DNA from: VBAS01 sp965652775 | GTDB taxonomy: Bacteria; Bacteroidota; Bacteroidia; Chitinophagales; Chitinophagaceae | Reading direction: 5' to 3' | Length of the DNA: 32,092 nucleotides | NCBI GenBank assembly: GCA_965652775.1 | Contig: CBFGXP010000015.1 | Span: forward strand, 1-32,092 | In this document: piece after piece, positions 22,260 through 30,014 of the stretch | How the letters are laid out: each line of letters opens with the position of its first letter | How positions within the stretch are numbered: position 1 is the stretch's first letter | Made by a program: the position numbers and the translations under genes | The notes under the pieces: model-generated | What the model was told of the DNA's origin: nothing | Databases searched by the model: none | The model's input: the letters and a program-made list of their open reading frames with translations, nothing else

Positions 22260-23414
22260 ATGCATTTTCAGCTTACAGAAGAACAATTAATGATTCAAAA
22301 AGCGGCAAAGGATTTTGCAGAGAATGAATGCAAACCCGGCGTTATTGAACGAGACGAGAAACAGCTTTTTCCTAAGGAGCAGGTGATGAAACTTGCAGAT
22401 CTTGGGTTCTTAGGGATGATGGTGCCACCCGAGTATGGGGGCGCTGGTATGGATACCGTGAGCTATGTACTGGCGATGGAAGAAATAAGCAAATGGGATG
22501 CAAGTACAAGTGTAGTAATGAGTGTAAATAACAGTCTTGTTTGTTATGGTCTTGAGGCCTATGGTACACACGAGCAAAAGGAAAAATATCTTACACCCCT
22601 GGCACAAGGCAAAAAGAACGGCGAACTATATATTGGGGCATTCATGTTAAGCGAACCTGAGGCCGGCAGTGATGCCACTTCACAAAGAACAACAGCAGAA
22701 GATAAAGGCGACTACTATTTGCTCAATGGAACGAAAAACTGGATCACTAATGGCGGTACTGCATCTGTTTACCTGGTGATGGCACAAGCGGATCCTAAAA
22801 AAGCTTCGCGTGGGATCAATACTTTGATCGTAGAAAGAGATTGGCCCGGGGTGGTTGTAGCAGCAAAAGAAAACAAGTTAGGCATTCGCGGAAGTGATAC
22901 GCATACAGTGATGTTCAATGATGTAAAAGTTCCTAAAGCAAACAGAATAGGAGATGAGGGATTTGGTTTCAAATTCGCAATGAAAACACTGGCTGGCGGA
23001 AGAATCGGTATCGCATCACAGGCATTAGGTATTGCAAGTGGCGCTTATGAATTGTCAAAATCATATTCAAAAACAAGAAAGGCGTTTGGAACTGAAATAA
23101 TGAATCACCAGGCGATCGCTTTCAAGTTAGCGGATATGGCTACAAGGATCGACGCCGCACGGTTACTCTGCCTGAAAGCGGCATGGGAGAAGGATAATCA
23201 AATTGATTACGGGGTCAGCAGTAGCATGGCAAAAGTTTATGCGTCGGAAACTGCTATGTGGACGACGGTGGAGGCCGTACAGATCCACGGAGGTTATGGT
23301 TTTGTAAAAGAATACCATGTAGAAAGAATGATGCGGGATGCAAAGATCACACAGATATATGAGGGTACGAGTGAAGTACAAAGAATTGTGATCAGCAGAA
23401 GTATTTTAAAGTAA
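22260..23414 (+). CDS. Acyl-CoA dehydrogenase
   Basis: FAD enzyme of 384 residues that introduces the alpha-beta double bond in acyl-CoA (fatty-acid or branched-chain amino-acid breakdown), passing electrons to ETF. Domain order is normal: N-terminal helical part, the beta domain with AFMLSEPEAGSDATSQRT and NGTKNWITNGG, and a C-terminal part with GRIGIASQALGIASGAYE, RKAFGTEI and QIHGGYGFVKEY. The catalytic base is E368 in QIYEGTSEVQR. The short-chain (butyryl-CoA-like) subgroup is likely from the sequence style. It has a complete promoter and ends in a hairpin terminator at 23445-23470. Confidence 0.95.
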   Translation: MHFQLTEEQLMIQKAAKDFAENECKPGVIERDEKQLFPKEQVMKLADLGFLGMMVPPEYGGAGMDTVSYVLAMEEISKWDASTSVVMSVNNSLVCYGLEAYGTHEQKEKYLTPLAQGKKNGELYIGAFMLSEPEAGSDATSQRTTAEDKGDYYLLNGTKNWITNGGTASVYLVMAQADPKKASRGINTLIVERDWPGVVVAAKENKLGIRGSDTHTVMFNDVKVPKANRIGDEGFGFKFAMKTLAGGRIGIASQALGIASGAYELSKSYSKTRKAFGTEIMNHQAIAFKLADMATRIDAARLLCLKAAWEKDNQIDYGVSSSMAKVYASETAMWTTVEAVQIHGGYGFVKEYHVERMMRDAKITQIYEGTSEVQRIVISRSILK

Positions 23415-23444
23415 TGCAGGAATGAAAGTTGTTTGCATAACTTG

Positions 23445-23470
23445 TCCCGCCGATTGCGGGATTTCCTTTT
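23445..23470 (+). terminator. Rho-independent terminator after acyl-CoA dehydrogenase
   Basis: TCCCGC (23445-23450), 5-base loop, GCGGGA (23456-23461), then TTTCCTTTT. It lies 30 bases past the stop and ends only about 6 bases before the YggS-like start, so that gene likely has a promoter inside or just upstream of this region. Confidence 0.7.
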
Positions 23471-23476
23471 AGCAAT

Positions 23477-24133
23477 ATGTCAGTAAACAAAGAAGCATAT
23501 CAACAATTAAATGATGAATTGAGATTATTGGGTATTACCCTTGTGGCTGTTTCTAAAACCAAACCCATTGAAGATATTCTTAAATTATACGAGCTTGGTC
23601 ACCGTGATTTTGGAGAAAACTACGTTCAGGAATTAGCAGAGAAAGCAAAACAACTGCCTCCAGATATCCGGTGGCATTTTATCGGGCATTTACAAACCAA
23701 TAAAGTAAAAACAATCGTTCCCTTTGTTTATTTGATCCATGGTGTTGACAGTTTAAAATTGCTTAAAGAGATCGATAAGCAAGCTGAAAAAAATTCCCGG
23801 GTCATTCATTGCCTGTTGCAGGTTCACATCGCACAAGAAGAGACAAAATTTGGTTTTGATGAGAGCGAATTATTCAGTTTGGATATCAGCCAATTTGAGA
23901 ACGTAAAAATTACCGGCCTGATGGGAATGGCGAGTTTAACTGATGATGTTAACAAAATAAGAATAGAATTCAAACATTTGAAAACAATCTCCGAAAAACT
24001 TCATGCTTCAACCCCGCAACTTCAAACACTTTCCATGGGCATGAGTTCAGATTATAAAATTGCCATTGAAGAAGGAAGCAACATGGTTCGCATTGGCAGT
24101 TTATTGTTTGGCGAACGTAATTACCAGAAATAG
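23477..24133 (+). CDS. YggS-type pyridoxal-phosphate-binding homeostasis protein
   Basis: Single-domain PLP carrier (TIM-barrel, alanine racemase N-domain fold) of 218 residues that buffers free PLP and affects amino-acid pools; no catalytic activity is established. Motifs: LVAVSKTKP with the PLP lysine K27, FGENYVQEL, WHFIGHLQTNKVK, and SMGMSSDYKIAIEEGSNMVRIGSLLFG. Length and start (MSVNKEAYQQLNDEL) are normal. It follows a terminator by six bases, so its own promoter must be close to the start, but no TAnnTTTG box is obvious. It converges with the following leftward operon. Confidence 0.93.
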   Translation: MSVNKEAYQQLNDELRLLGITLVAVSKTKPIEDILKLYELGHRDFGENYVQELAEKAKQLPPDIRWHFIGHLQTNKVKTIVPFVYLIHGVDSLKLLKEIDKQAEKNSRVIHCLLQVHIAQEETKFGFDESELFSLDISQFENVKITGLMGMASLTDDVNKIRIEFKHLKTISEKLHASTPQLQTLSMGMSSDYKIAIEEGSNMVRIGSLLFGERNYQK

Positions 24134-24161
24134 TTACAGTAGTTGGTTTCTGATCGCTTAT

Positions 24162-24557
24162 TTATGCCCTTTGGCTAAGCATTTTATTTTTCCACGCCCA
24201 GAATAATCCAAACACTAATCCACTGGTAAGAAAGCCAAGTATAAACAGAGTTGCTTCACTGGTTCCATAATAATTTCCAATATTTTTCCAGATAAGAAAA
24301 TAGACCGGCAAATTGGCAAGTAAAGAAAATATGAAAGGGAAATAAACAAACTGCTTCGCTCCAACTATTCTTTTATGGACTGTTTTTAAAACAATTAAAT
24401 AGATAAGCAGGAACATAATTAAAAAACCAACAAAGGTCATGACAGCAAAACTGGTAATATCTATAATGCTGAATTGATCGTAAGAATAGAAGGCGGTAGT
24501 AAGGATAACAAGCATCCCGCTTAACCAGGATAATAGGAATGATAAGAAGTAGAGCAT
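24162..24557 (-). CDS. Four-span membrane protein, unknown function
   Basis: 131 residues with four hydrophobic helices (about 1-20, 33-58, 70-90 and 101-125) and few charged residues. I do not recognise a family. It is the last of three leftward genes; its ATG begins three bases after the stop of the propeller gene (25541-24561), so it is translationally linked. The context is envelope-directed: a lipoprotein dioxygenase homologue and a membrane-anchored propeller precede it, suggesting a partner membrane role that the sequence does not prove. Confidence 0.75.
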   Translation of the reverse strand: MLYFLSFLLSWLSGMLVILTTAFYSYDQFSIIDITSFAVMTFVGFLIMFLLIYLIVLKTVHKRIVGAKQFVYFPFIFSLLANLPVYFLIWKNIGNYYGTSEATLFILGFLTSGLVFGLFWAWKNKMLSQRA

Positions 24558-24560
24558 AAA

Positions 24561-25541
24561 TTATATGGCAATATGAAAAAGCTTTTGCCTTTTTTTATTC
24601 ATAAATATTTTTGCAATTAAGAACAAAACAATCATCAATGCTACTATAAAAATGGTAATAAGCAAATGTGGTTTTATGGCCAAACTATTCACTGTTTTCC
24701 CACCCGCTAATTCTGTTTTGGTTATTTTTCTTACCCTAACTTCATTGGTAATAGAATTTTCAAGTACCCATAGATCTCCATTATTGTCAAAAATTCCACT
24801 GCAGATCGTCCAGCTTGAATTTGTATTAATAATTGTTTCTACCTTACCATCGTTGCCGATACGAATAACATTTTTCGAATCTATCATTGCCAAATAAATA
24901 TTATCGGCTTCATCTGTCCAGATACCATAGCTATCATAATTACGTCCCATCATGGTAAAATCAGTCGATTTGCTGCCAATGTTGTTAGCTAATGTTTCCA
25001 ACTTTCCACTAGCCGATAATTTATGCAACTTATTATTTTCAGTAAAATACAGGGATCCATTTTTTGTACAGCTCAACCATCCGATAAAACCAAACTTACC
25101 TTCAATAAGTTTAGTGATTTCGCCAGTTCTACTTTTTTTCATTATCCGCGACGTATTAAATCTTTCCACCCAATACATATTACCAAAAGAATCTCTTGCA
25201 AAACTATAGTTCGTTAAAAAACCTTCCGTTGGTTTTATTTCTTTTACTAATTCACCTGTATTGTTTAAGCGCCACGCATAATGTCCCCATGTATCCTTGC
25301 TTTCACCATTGTACCAAAGATGCTCTCCATATAAATTATCATTTTCGTCAATGTATAATTCATGCGTATGAACCCCTCTTACTACAGTTGTTTTACTTCC
25401 ATCCGGTAAAATTTTCCATACTTGTTTCAGATCAGTGTAATAAACATTTCCTTTACTGTCTTTAACTATTCCAATACCAGGATGTGCGGCAATCGCAAAT
25501 GAAAGAAGAAGGAAGAAGTTGGAAATTAAAAACCTTTTCAT
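24561..25541 (-). CDS. NHL/SMP-30-like beta-propeller with C-terminal membrane anchor
   Basis: 326 residues: an N-terminal signal peptide (MKRFLISNFFLLLSFAIA, then AHPG), repeated beta-propeller blades (SKGNVYYTD, SFGNMYWVERF, KNGSLYFTEN, EADNIYLAMI, NNGDLWVLEN; each about 45-60 residues apart) and a C-terminal helix (LLITIFIVALMIVLFLI) with basic tail NKKRQK, so the propeller faces the periplasm. Blade 2 holds a histidine-rich stretch (RGVHTHELYIDENDNLYGEHLW). The HPGIG opening is shared by uncharacterised propellers I recall from other phyla. Function unknown; a lactonase-type activity cannot be assigned. It starts nine bases after the dioxygenase-like gene and overlaps no other frame. Confidence 0.82.
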   Translation of the reverse strand: MKRFLISNFFLLLSFAIAAHPGIGIVKDSKGNVYYTDLKQVWKILPDGSKTTVVRGVHTHELYIDENDNLYGEHLWYNGESKDTWGHYAWRLNNTGELVKEIKPTEGFLTNYSFARDSFGNMYWVERFNTSRIMKKSRTGEITKLIEGKFGFIGWLSCTKNGSLYFTENNKLHKLSASGKLETLANNIGSKSTDFTMMGRNYDSYGIWTDEADNIYLAMIDSKNVIRIGNDGKVETIINTNSSWTICSGIFDNNGDLWVLENSITNEVRVRKITKTELAGGKTVNSLAIKPHLLITIFIVALMIVLFLIAKIFMNKKRQKLFHIAI

Positions 25542-25550
25542 GGCTATACT

Positions 25551-26198
25551 TTATTGCCTGGGATAATCAGGAATATTCTTGCCCAGGTAAATATTTCTTT
25601 CTGCCTTTAGCATATTTCCCACATCTTTTACCTTCAATATGCCACTACCACCACGATCCGGGGCATTTTTTCTTTGTGTATCGGTCAGCAAGGGATCGTC
25701 ATCAAAAACGTATTCATCGATCCAATATTCATTTTTATCAGGTTCCTTGATCGTAACATGAATATGTGCCGGATCTTTTCTGCCCGGATAAGCGGCCGGT
25801 CTCAGTGTAAAAAATTTGTATTCGCCTTTTTCATTTGTTTTCATCCATCCGCGGAGATAACCATGTCGTTTGCCCCAACCTTTTTCATCTCCTTTAGTAG
25901 GATAAACACCTTTTTGATCAGTGTGATACACATAAATTATAATATTTGCCGCCGGTACTCCACTGGCCGTATAGACAATTCCGTTAACAGCAAGCTTTCT
26001 TCCATTGTCATTCCAGTCAGGAAGCCACAAGAGATTACTTAATGAATCAAAAGGAACAGGTGATTCATGAATGGCTTCACAGCCTTCGCAACTTCCGCCA
26101 ACATTAATGTTGTTTGCCTGGCCAATCTTTTTATTGCTTTTTTGGGAGCAAGCAATAGTGGAAATGAGAATAATGGTAAAAACAAAGAGTAGTTTCAT
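25551..26198 (-). CDS. Intradiol-dioxygenase-like lipoprotein
   Basis: About 215 residues starting at ATG 26198 (MKLLFVFTIILISTIAC), with a lipoprotein-type signal; the C17 lipobox (TIAC) has an unusual Thr at -3. The mature part has the intradiol ring-cleavage fold: VNGIVYTASGVPAANIIIYVYH, then GVYPTK, HGYLRGWMKTNEKGEY, LRPAAYPG, and PAHIHV. The four Fe(III) ligands of protocatechuate 3,4-dioxygenases are all present (two Tyr, about Y99 and Y137, and H145/H147), so the active site may be intact. The substrate is unknown. The frame runs to 26267 and 26216 is a second alternative ATG, but only 26198 places the signal at the N-terminus. Divergent from the LytS gene, and first of a three-gene operon. 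Confidence 0.85.
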   Translation of the reverse strand: MKLLFVFTIILISTIACSQKSNKKIGQANNINVGGSCEGCEAIHESPVPFDSLSNLLWLPDWNDNGRKLAVNGIVYTASGVPAANIIIYVYHTDQKGVYPTKGDEKGWGKRHGYLRGWMKTNEKGEYKFFTLRPAAYPGRKDPAHIHVTIKEPDKNEYWIDEYVFDDDPLLTDTQRKNAPDRGGSGILKVKDVGNMLKAERNIYLGKNIPDYPRQ

Positions 26199-26365
26199 AA
26201 AAATTAATTTCACCATAAATTTCCGACAGAAATTACCTGGTATAAAATACTTTACATAACTGGTCATTGATACTTGATGAAACGTATTTGACCCTTTCGT
26301 CAGGAATAACCTGCCAATGATGTAATCTCTTTTACAAAAGGGAAATCGTAATTTTATTTTGTATT

Positions 26366-27391
26366 ATGCACAACGCTTCCTTTTTTATAAAATACAAATT
26401 ACACCACGTTTTATTCTGGTTGTTGCTATTCGGGGTGTGGTTCATGCTTCGCTATGAAGGTTATCTCACTCCAGCGCTGGCTTTGAAGATAACTTTTATC
26501 AAAATAGTTGACCTGATGCTGATGGTTTACATCACAAACTATGTTCTCATACCTTATTTGCTATACAGGAAAAAGTACTTTTCATTTGTTTTGATATTTA
26601 TTGCTATGATCCTGACAAGCAGCTTTACCAAGATGTATATTATTGGCCAGGTAGCAAATGATCCGACAATTTTTGCTTTGGGCGGAAACCTTAAAGCCCG
26701 GATCTATGATAATGTCATTCCGCATTTCTTTCTTGTGATCGCTGGTGCTGCTTTTAAACTGGTGTTTGATCAACTGAGGTTGCAAAAGAGGATTGCAGAA
26801 CTTGCAAAGGAAAATGCCGAGGCCGAGCTGAATTTTTTAAAATCACAGATCAATCCACATTTTTTATTTAATTCACTAAACGCTGTTTATTTTCTGATTG
26901 ATAAAAACAATCCTGATGCTAGACAGGCCCTCCACACATTTTCTGATATGCTGCGTTACCAGCTTTATGAGGCGAACGGGGAAAAAATACCAATCGAAAA
27001 AGAAATAAATTATTTACAGGATTATGTTCAGCTGCAACAGTTGCGAAAAGATGAAAACTATAAGGTAGAATTCAATTGTTCTCCTGAGGTAAAAAATTTT
27101 TCCATTGAGCCACTACTGCTTATTCCTTTTGTTGAGAATGCTTTTAAGCATATTTCGCATAGAACGAACGAAGCCAATTTTGTAAAAGTAGATCTGGCCC
27201 GTAGTAATGGTTATTTCGAATTTGCGGTTGAAAATTCAAGGGAGGAAGGAATATACACTACTGAGCAGCATGGCGGCATTGGCATGAATAATGTAAAAAG
27301 ACGATTGGAGCTTTTATACCCGGATGCGCACAAGCTGGATGTGAATAATGATGCAAACACATTTAAAATAAATTTGAAACTAAAAATTTAA
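26366..27391 (+). CDS. LytS/YehU-type sensor histidine kinase
   Basis: 341 residues. Four membrane helices fill the first 135 residues (LFWLLLFGVWFML, IVDLMLMVYITNYVLIPYLL, FVLIFIAMILTSS, FFLVIAGAAFKLVF). A coiled-coil segment (RLQKRIAELAKENAEAELNF) leads to the His_kinase domain LKSQINPHFLFNSLNA with the phospho-acceptor H165. The ATPase shows LLLIPFVENAFKH (N258) and HGGIGMNNVKRRLELLYP. It autophosphorylates and passes phosphate to the LytTR regulator downstream; the stimulus is unknown. The leftward lipoprotein operon is divergent, 98 bases separating it from the nearest start. The gene is followed by a micropeptide frame and then the LytTR gene. Confidence 0.93.
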   Translation: MHNASFFIKYKLHHVLFWLLLFGVWFMLRYEGYLTPALALKITFIKIVDLMLMVYITNYVLIPYLLYRKKYFSFVLIFIAMILTSSFTKMYIIGQVANDPTIFALGGNLKARIYDNVIPHFFLVIAGAAFKLVFDQLRLQKRIAELAKENAEAELNFLKSQINPHFLFNSLNAVYFLIDKNNPDARQALHTFSDMLRYQLYEANGEKIPIEKEINYLQDYVQLQQLRKDENYKVEFNCSPEVKNFSIEPLLLIPFVENAFKHISHRTNEANFVKVDLARSNGYFEFAVENSREEGIYTTEQHGGIGMNNVKRRLELLYPDAHKLDVNNDANTFKINLKLKI

Positions 27392-27395
27392 TGAC

Positions 27396-27506
27396 ATGCT
27401 TACCGCTTTAATGCTAAGAAAAAAAGGAAAATTCAGGACGCTGGCGATATTATTTGTCGTTTCAGTATCATTATTGATCGGTGGTATTTTAATCTTAATA
27501 AAATGA
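27396..27506 (+). CDS. Unannotated 36-residue membrane peptide between LytS and LytTR genes
   Basis: A 36-codon frame begins at ATG 27396, five bases after the kinase stop, and its TGA (27504-27506) overlaps the LytTR ATG by four bases (ATGA). The peptide begins MLTALMLRKKGKFRT and ends with a hydrophobic helix LAILFVVSVSLLIGGILIL and a final lysine: a basic cytosolic patch followed by one membrane span. An internal ATG at 27411 gives a 31-residue version. The perfect stop-start overlap is typical of translationally coupled genes and argues for real translation, but a short leader-type artefact cannot be excluded. A membrane micropeptide between the partners could tune the kinase or set the regulator's expression. 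Confidence 0.6.
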   Translation: MLTALMLRKKGKFRTLAILFVVSVSLLIGGILILIK

Positions 27507-28228
27507 TTAACTGTATCATTATAGACGATGAACCGCTTGCAAGAAAAGGGTTAAGAGAATATATTGCTGATGTGGATTTTCTTAACCTGTTGGGAGAATA
27601 TGATAACCCGCTTAAGGCTACTGAAATGATTAGCCATGGGGATGTGCAATTGCTTTTTCTGGATATACAAATGCCAAAGATCACAGGTCTTGATTTCATG
27701 AAGATGTTGCAGAAACCTGTGCCGGTGATTTTCACGACCGCGTTCCCGCAATATGCGCTGGATGGTTTTGAGCTGAATGCGCTGGATTATCTCGTTAAGC
27801 CGATTTCGTTTGACAGGTTTCTAAAAGCGGCACTCAAGGCAAAAGAGTATTATGAAGTAAGGCAAAAGAATGAAAGCGATAAAATTGCTGCTGATGAAAA
27901 ACAGGATTACTTTTTTATTAAGGCCGACAATAAACTGGTAAAGGTGAGTTTCAACGATATTTTATTTATTGAGGCATTACAGAATTATGTGGTAGTGCAT
28001 ACCAGGGGAAAAAAGCTTATTACATATCTAACATTCAAATCCGTAGAAGAATACCTTCCTTCCGCACAATTTATTAAAGTGCACAAATCATTTATTGTTT
28101 CGGCTTCAAAAATTGACAGCATTGATGGAAATGATATTCGTATAGATCAGCATCATATACCGATCAGCCGTAACCTAAAAGAGGAAGTAATGGAGAGATT
28201 ATTGAAAGGAAAATTTTTGAAAAGGTAG
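27503..28228 (+). CDS. LytTR-family response regulator
   Basis: 241 residues. Receiver domain (about 1-120): acidic pocket D8/D9, phospho-acceptor D54 in LLFLDIQMP, T79 in FTTAF, K99 in LVKP. LytTR DNA-binding domain (about 138-238): FIKADNKLVKVSFNDILFIEALQNYVVVHT, SFIVSASKIDSIDGNDIRI and IPISRNLKEEV. It binds DNA as a dimer and is likely phosphorylated by the kinase at 26366. Its ATG overlaps the TGA of the 36-residue peptide (ATGA), so its translation may depend on it. A DoxX-like gene follows 69 bases downstream and is a plausible target, marked by inverted repeats (28250-28298). Confidence 0.95.
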   Translation: MINCIIIDDEPLARKGLREYIADVDFLNLLGEYDNPLKATEMISHGDVQLLFLDIQMPKITGLDFMKMLQKPVPVIFTTAFPQYALDGFELNALDYLVKPISFDRFLKAALKAKEYYEVRQKNESDKIAADEKQDYFFIKADNKLVKVSFNDILFIEALQNYVVVHTRGKKLITYLTFKSVEEYLPSAQFIKVHKSFIVSASKIDSIDGNDIRIDQHHIPISRNLKEEVMERLLKGKFLKR

Positions 28229-28249
28229 CCTGTGCATATCTAAAATTTT

Positions 28250-28298
28250 ATAACCGCTGGAAGTTTGTTAACTTATAGCAAATAAAACCAACGGTTAT
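28250..28298. repeat. Nested inverted repeats upstream of the DoxX-like gene
   Basis: Outer arms ataaccgctgg (28250-28260) and ccaacggttat (28288-28298) match at 10 of 11 positions when one is reverse-complemented. Inside is a second perfect palindrome, AAGTT-TGTT-AACTT (28261-28274). The right outer arm includes the first two bases of the DoxX start codon (28297-28299). It could be an operator or a start-occluding stem in the mRNA. No TAnnTTTG box is obvious. Confidence 0.6.
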
Positions 28299-28689
28299 GA
28301 AAAAGCATATTGTTTCCCACATAGCCATTTATATACTTTCCGCCATCATGATCTTCTTCGGATATTATCATTTAAAAAACCCAAAAGCCATGATGGAATA
28401 TGTTCCCTCAGATATTCCCAATCCAATTTTATGGGTAAAGATAGTCGGGATCGCTTTTATACTCGCAGCGATCTCCTTCATATTTAATAAATATGTAAAA
28501 ATTTCCGCCTACCTGCTTGCCGCAATGCTTTTATCCTTCGCTTTTTTCATTCATTTTGATATTTACAGGAATGCCGGTACAGAGGAAGTGAAAGTAAATG
28601 CGCTGATCAACATTTTAAAAGATACAGCGTTAGCTGCTTTTGCATTGCACATTGCAGGCAGCGCCGATAGTCACGGAATAAAGTTTTAG
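28297..28689 (+). CDS. DoxX-like small membrane protein
   Basis: 130 residues with four predicted membrane helices: IYILSAIMIFFGYYH (about 12-26), ILWVKIVGIAFILAAISFIF (45-65), AYLLAAMLLSFAFFIHFDIY (70-90) and LINILKDTALAAFALH (103-118). The pattern and length fit the DoxX/DoxX-like family, which includes redox and stress proteins; the exact role is unknown. The gene starts 69 bases after the LytTR regulator stop, with inverted repeats spanning its start codon (28250-28298), so regulation at this site is plausible. Expression by read-through from the LytTR operon cannot be excluded. Confidence 0.85.
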   Translation: MKKHIVSHIAIYILSAIMIFFGYYHLKNPKAMMEYVPSDIPNPILWVKIVGIAFILAAISFIFNKYVKISAYLLAAMLLSFAFFIHFDIYRNAGTEEVKVNALINILKDTALAAFALHIAGSADSHGIKF

Positions 28690-28772
28690 ACCATACAATT
28701 ATTTCCTGTTTTTTAACAAGCTGGTTTCTTCAACAGTGCCGGGATTATGTATTTTTACGCCTATTCTTATTT

Positions 28773-29294
28773 ATGAAACATTTATTATTTCTATTGATAC
28801 TGGTGCCATGTATTATCAACGGGCAGGATTGCACCTTGAAAAATGAGAAAGACAGGTTTAACCAGGACCCACGGCTCACAACTGGTTTTGTTTCTCTTGG
28901 CGCAGGCAACGATAAATTCAAATTATCAATTTCAGCAGATAAAAAAGAGGTTGATTATTTCTTTGCACTGGATAATTCACCCATGTGTTTTAATGATATA
29001 TCCAGGGTAATGGTGACATTTGTAAGTAAGCAAAAAGGTAATTATAAGAATGGCGGAACTACCAATTGCAAAGGATATTTTCATTTTATTTTTCCTAACC
29101 AGCAAAACCTGAATCCTAATCTCACCAACCTTTCTCAGAAAAAAATTGCAACCATCCAGTTTACAGATACTGATAATAAAAAAAAGATACTGACGCTGCG
29201 ACCCGAGGACCAGGACACAATAATGAAACTTACTGTATGTGTTTTGAATGAACTTGAAAAACTAAGGGTAGACACGTGGAAGCCCAAACAATAG
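28773..29294 (+). CDS. Exported protein of unknown function
   Basis: 173 residues with a signal peptide (MKHLLFLLILVPCIINGQ, cleavage about before D19). The mature part has two cysteine-bearing loops (CTLKNEKDRF and MCFNDISRV, and NCKGYF; possible disulfides), a beta-rich core (LGAGNDKFKLSISADKKEVDYFFAL, IATIQFTDTDNKKKILTL) and a C-terminal helix (TVCVLNELEKL). I do not recognise the family. A near-consensus box TATTTTTA (28750-28757) ends 15 bases before the ATG, so it is probably transcribed independently of DoxX. It converges on the VOC gene. Confidence 0.75.
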   Translation: MKHLLFLLILVPCIINGQDCTLKNEKDRFNQDPRLTTGFVSLGAGNDKFKLSISADKKEVDYFFALDNSPMCFNDISRVMVTFVSKQKGNYKNGGTTNCKGYFHFIFPNQQNLNPNLTNLSQKKIATIQFTDTDNKKKILTLRPEDQDTIMKLTVCVLNELEKLRVDTWKPKQ

Positions 29295-29317
29295 TTCCGT
29301 GTTTCCTTGCCTTATGA

Positions 29318-29674
29318 TTAAGATTGTTGCACAAAATGCCAGCAAACTCCGGCGAGGTCAATAATATTTACTTCCCTGCCATAGGGCTGATTGGAAACTT
29401 CGCCAATACGAATGCCAAATTCTTGCGGTAGCTGCTTATCAATAATATCTTGTCTGAACGCATCAACATCAGTTACGTCAACAGTAAGCATAAAATTTTC
29501 TGCAAAGTCTTTGTTCGTAAAGTTCTGCAAGATGAATTTGCACCCATCTTTTTCAAAACCGGCATAGTCACCAGCATCCCAATTCATCGTAAAACCTAAT
29601 TGCTGAAAAAATTCTTTAGAACGTTGAAAGTCGTTTCCGGAAGGAACGAACGGTTGCAGTGAAAGAAACTTCAT
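29318..29674 (-). CDS. VOC-family protein (glyoxalase/bleomycin-resistance fold)
   Basis: 118 residues forming the paired beta-alpha-beta-beta-beta module of the vicinal-oxygen-chelate fold: MKFLSLQPFVPSGNDFQRSKEFFQQLGFT, the loop KDGCKFILQNFTNKDFAENFMLTVDVTDVDAF, and REVNIIDLAGVCWHFVQ. The length fits one module, so it acts as a dimer. Metal ligands are not all obvious (no clear His/Glu triad), so this may be a bleomycin-resistance-like binding protein rather than an enzyme. It is monocistronic, facing the unknown exported gene. A TAACTTTA element upstream is one base off the promoter box. Confidence 0.88.
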   Translation of the reverse strand: MKFLSLQPFVPSGNDFQRSKEFFQQLGFTMNWDAGDYAGFEKDGCKFILQNFTNKDFAENFMLTVDVTDVDAFRQDIIDKQLPQEFGIRIGEVSNQPYGREVNIIDLAGVCWHFVQQS

Positions 29675-30014
29675 ATCGATTTTTAATTAAAGTTATGATT
29701 CTGATACGCCAACTCCCACACTATTAACAGTATAGTCTACTGACCGTGAGGGGCTGCAAATTAAAACAAGAGTTGTACTGCACAATGATTATCTTTACAG
29801 CGATAATTTGAGTTGTACGGCTATTGTAGACGAACAAGTGTTATTCCACCCTGTATTATTCTTTTACCCTGCTTTTTCTCATGTATTGTTTTAAGACATG
29901 AACTCTTGTGTTTCAAATTTAGGCCGTGATGCGAAGGATGAGGATCAGCAAGGATTATTCTCAAATCAAACCCGATGATGATTGGGATCTTTGTAAAAAA
30001 TTTAAATTAGTTAT
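29675..30014. other. Noncoding gap upstream of two small unknown genes
   Basis: 340 bases with no supported gene. Visible features are a CAGTA-TAGTC-TACTG palindrome (29728-29742), the 9-mer gagttgtac repeated at 29770-29778 and 29810-29818 (40 bases apart), and a 26-codon frame (29898-29978) without recognisable homology. Near its right end GATCTTTG (about 29986-29993) is one base from a promoter box and could serve the gene at 30015. Confidence 0.55.
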
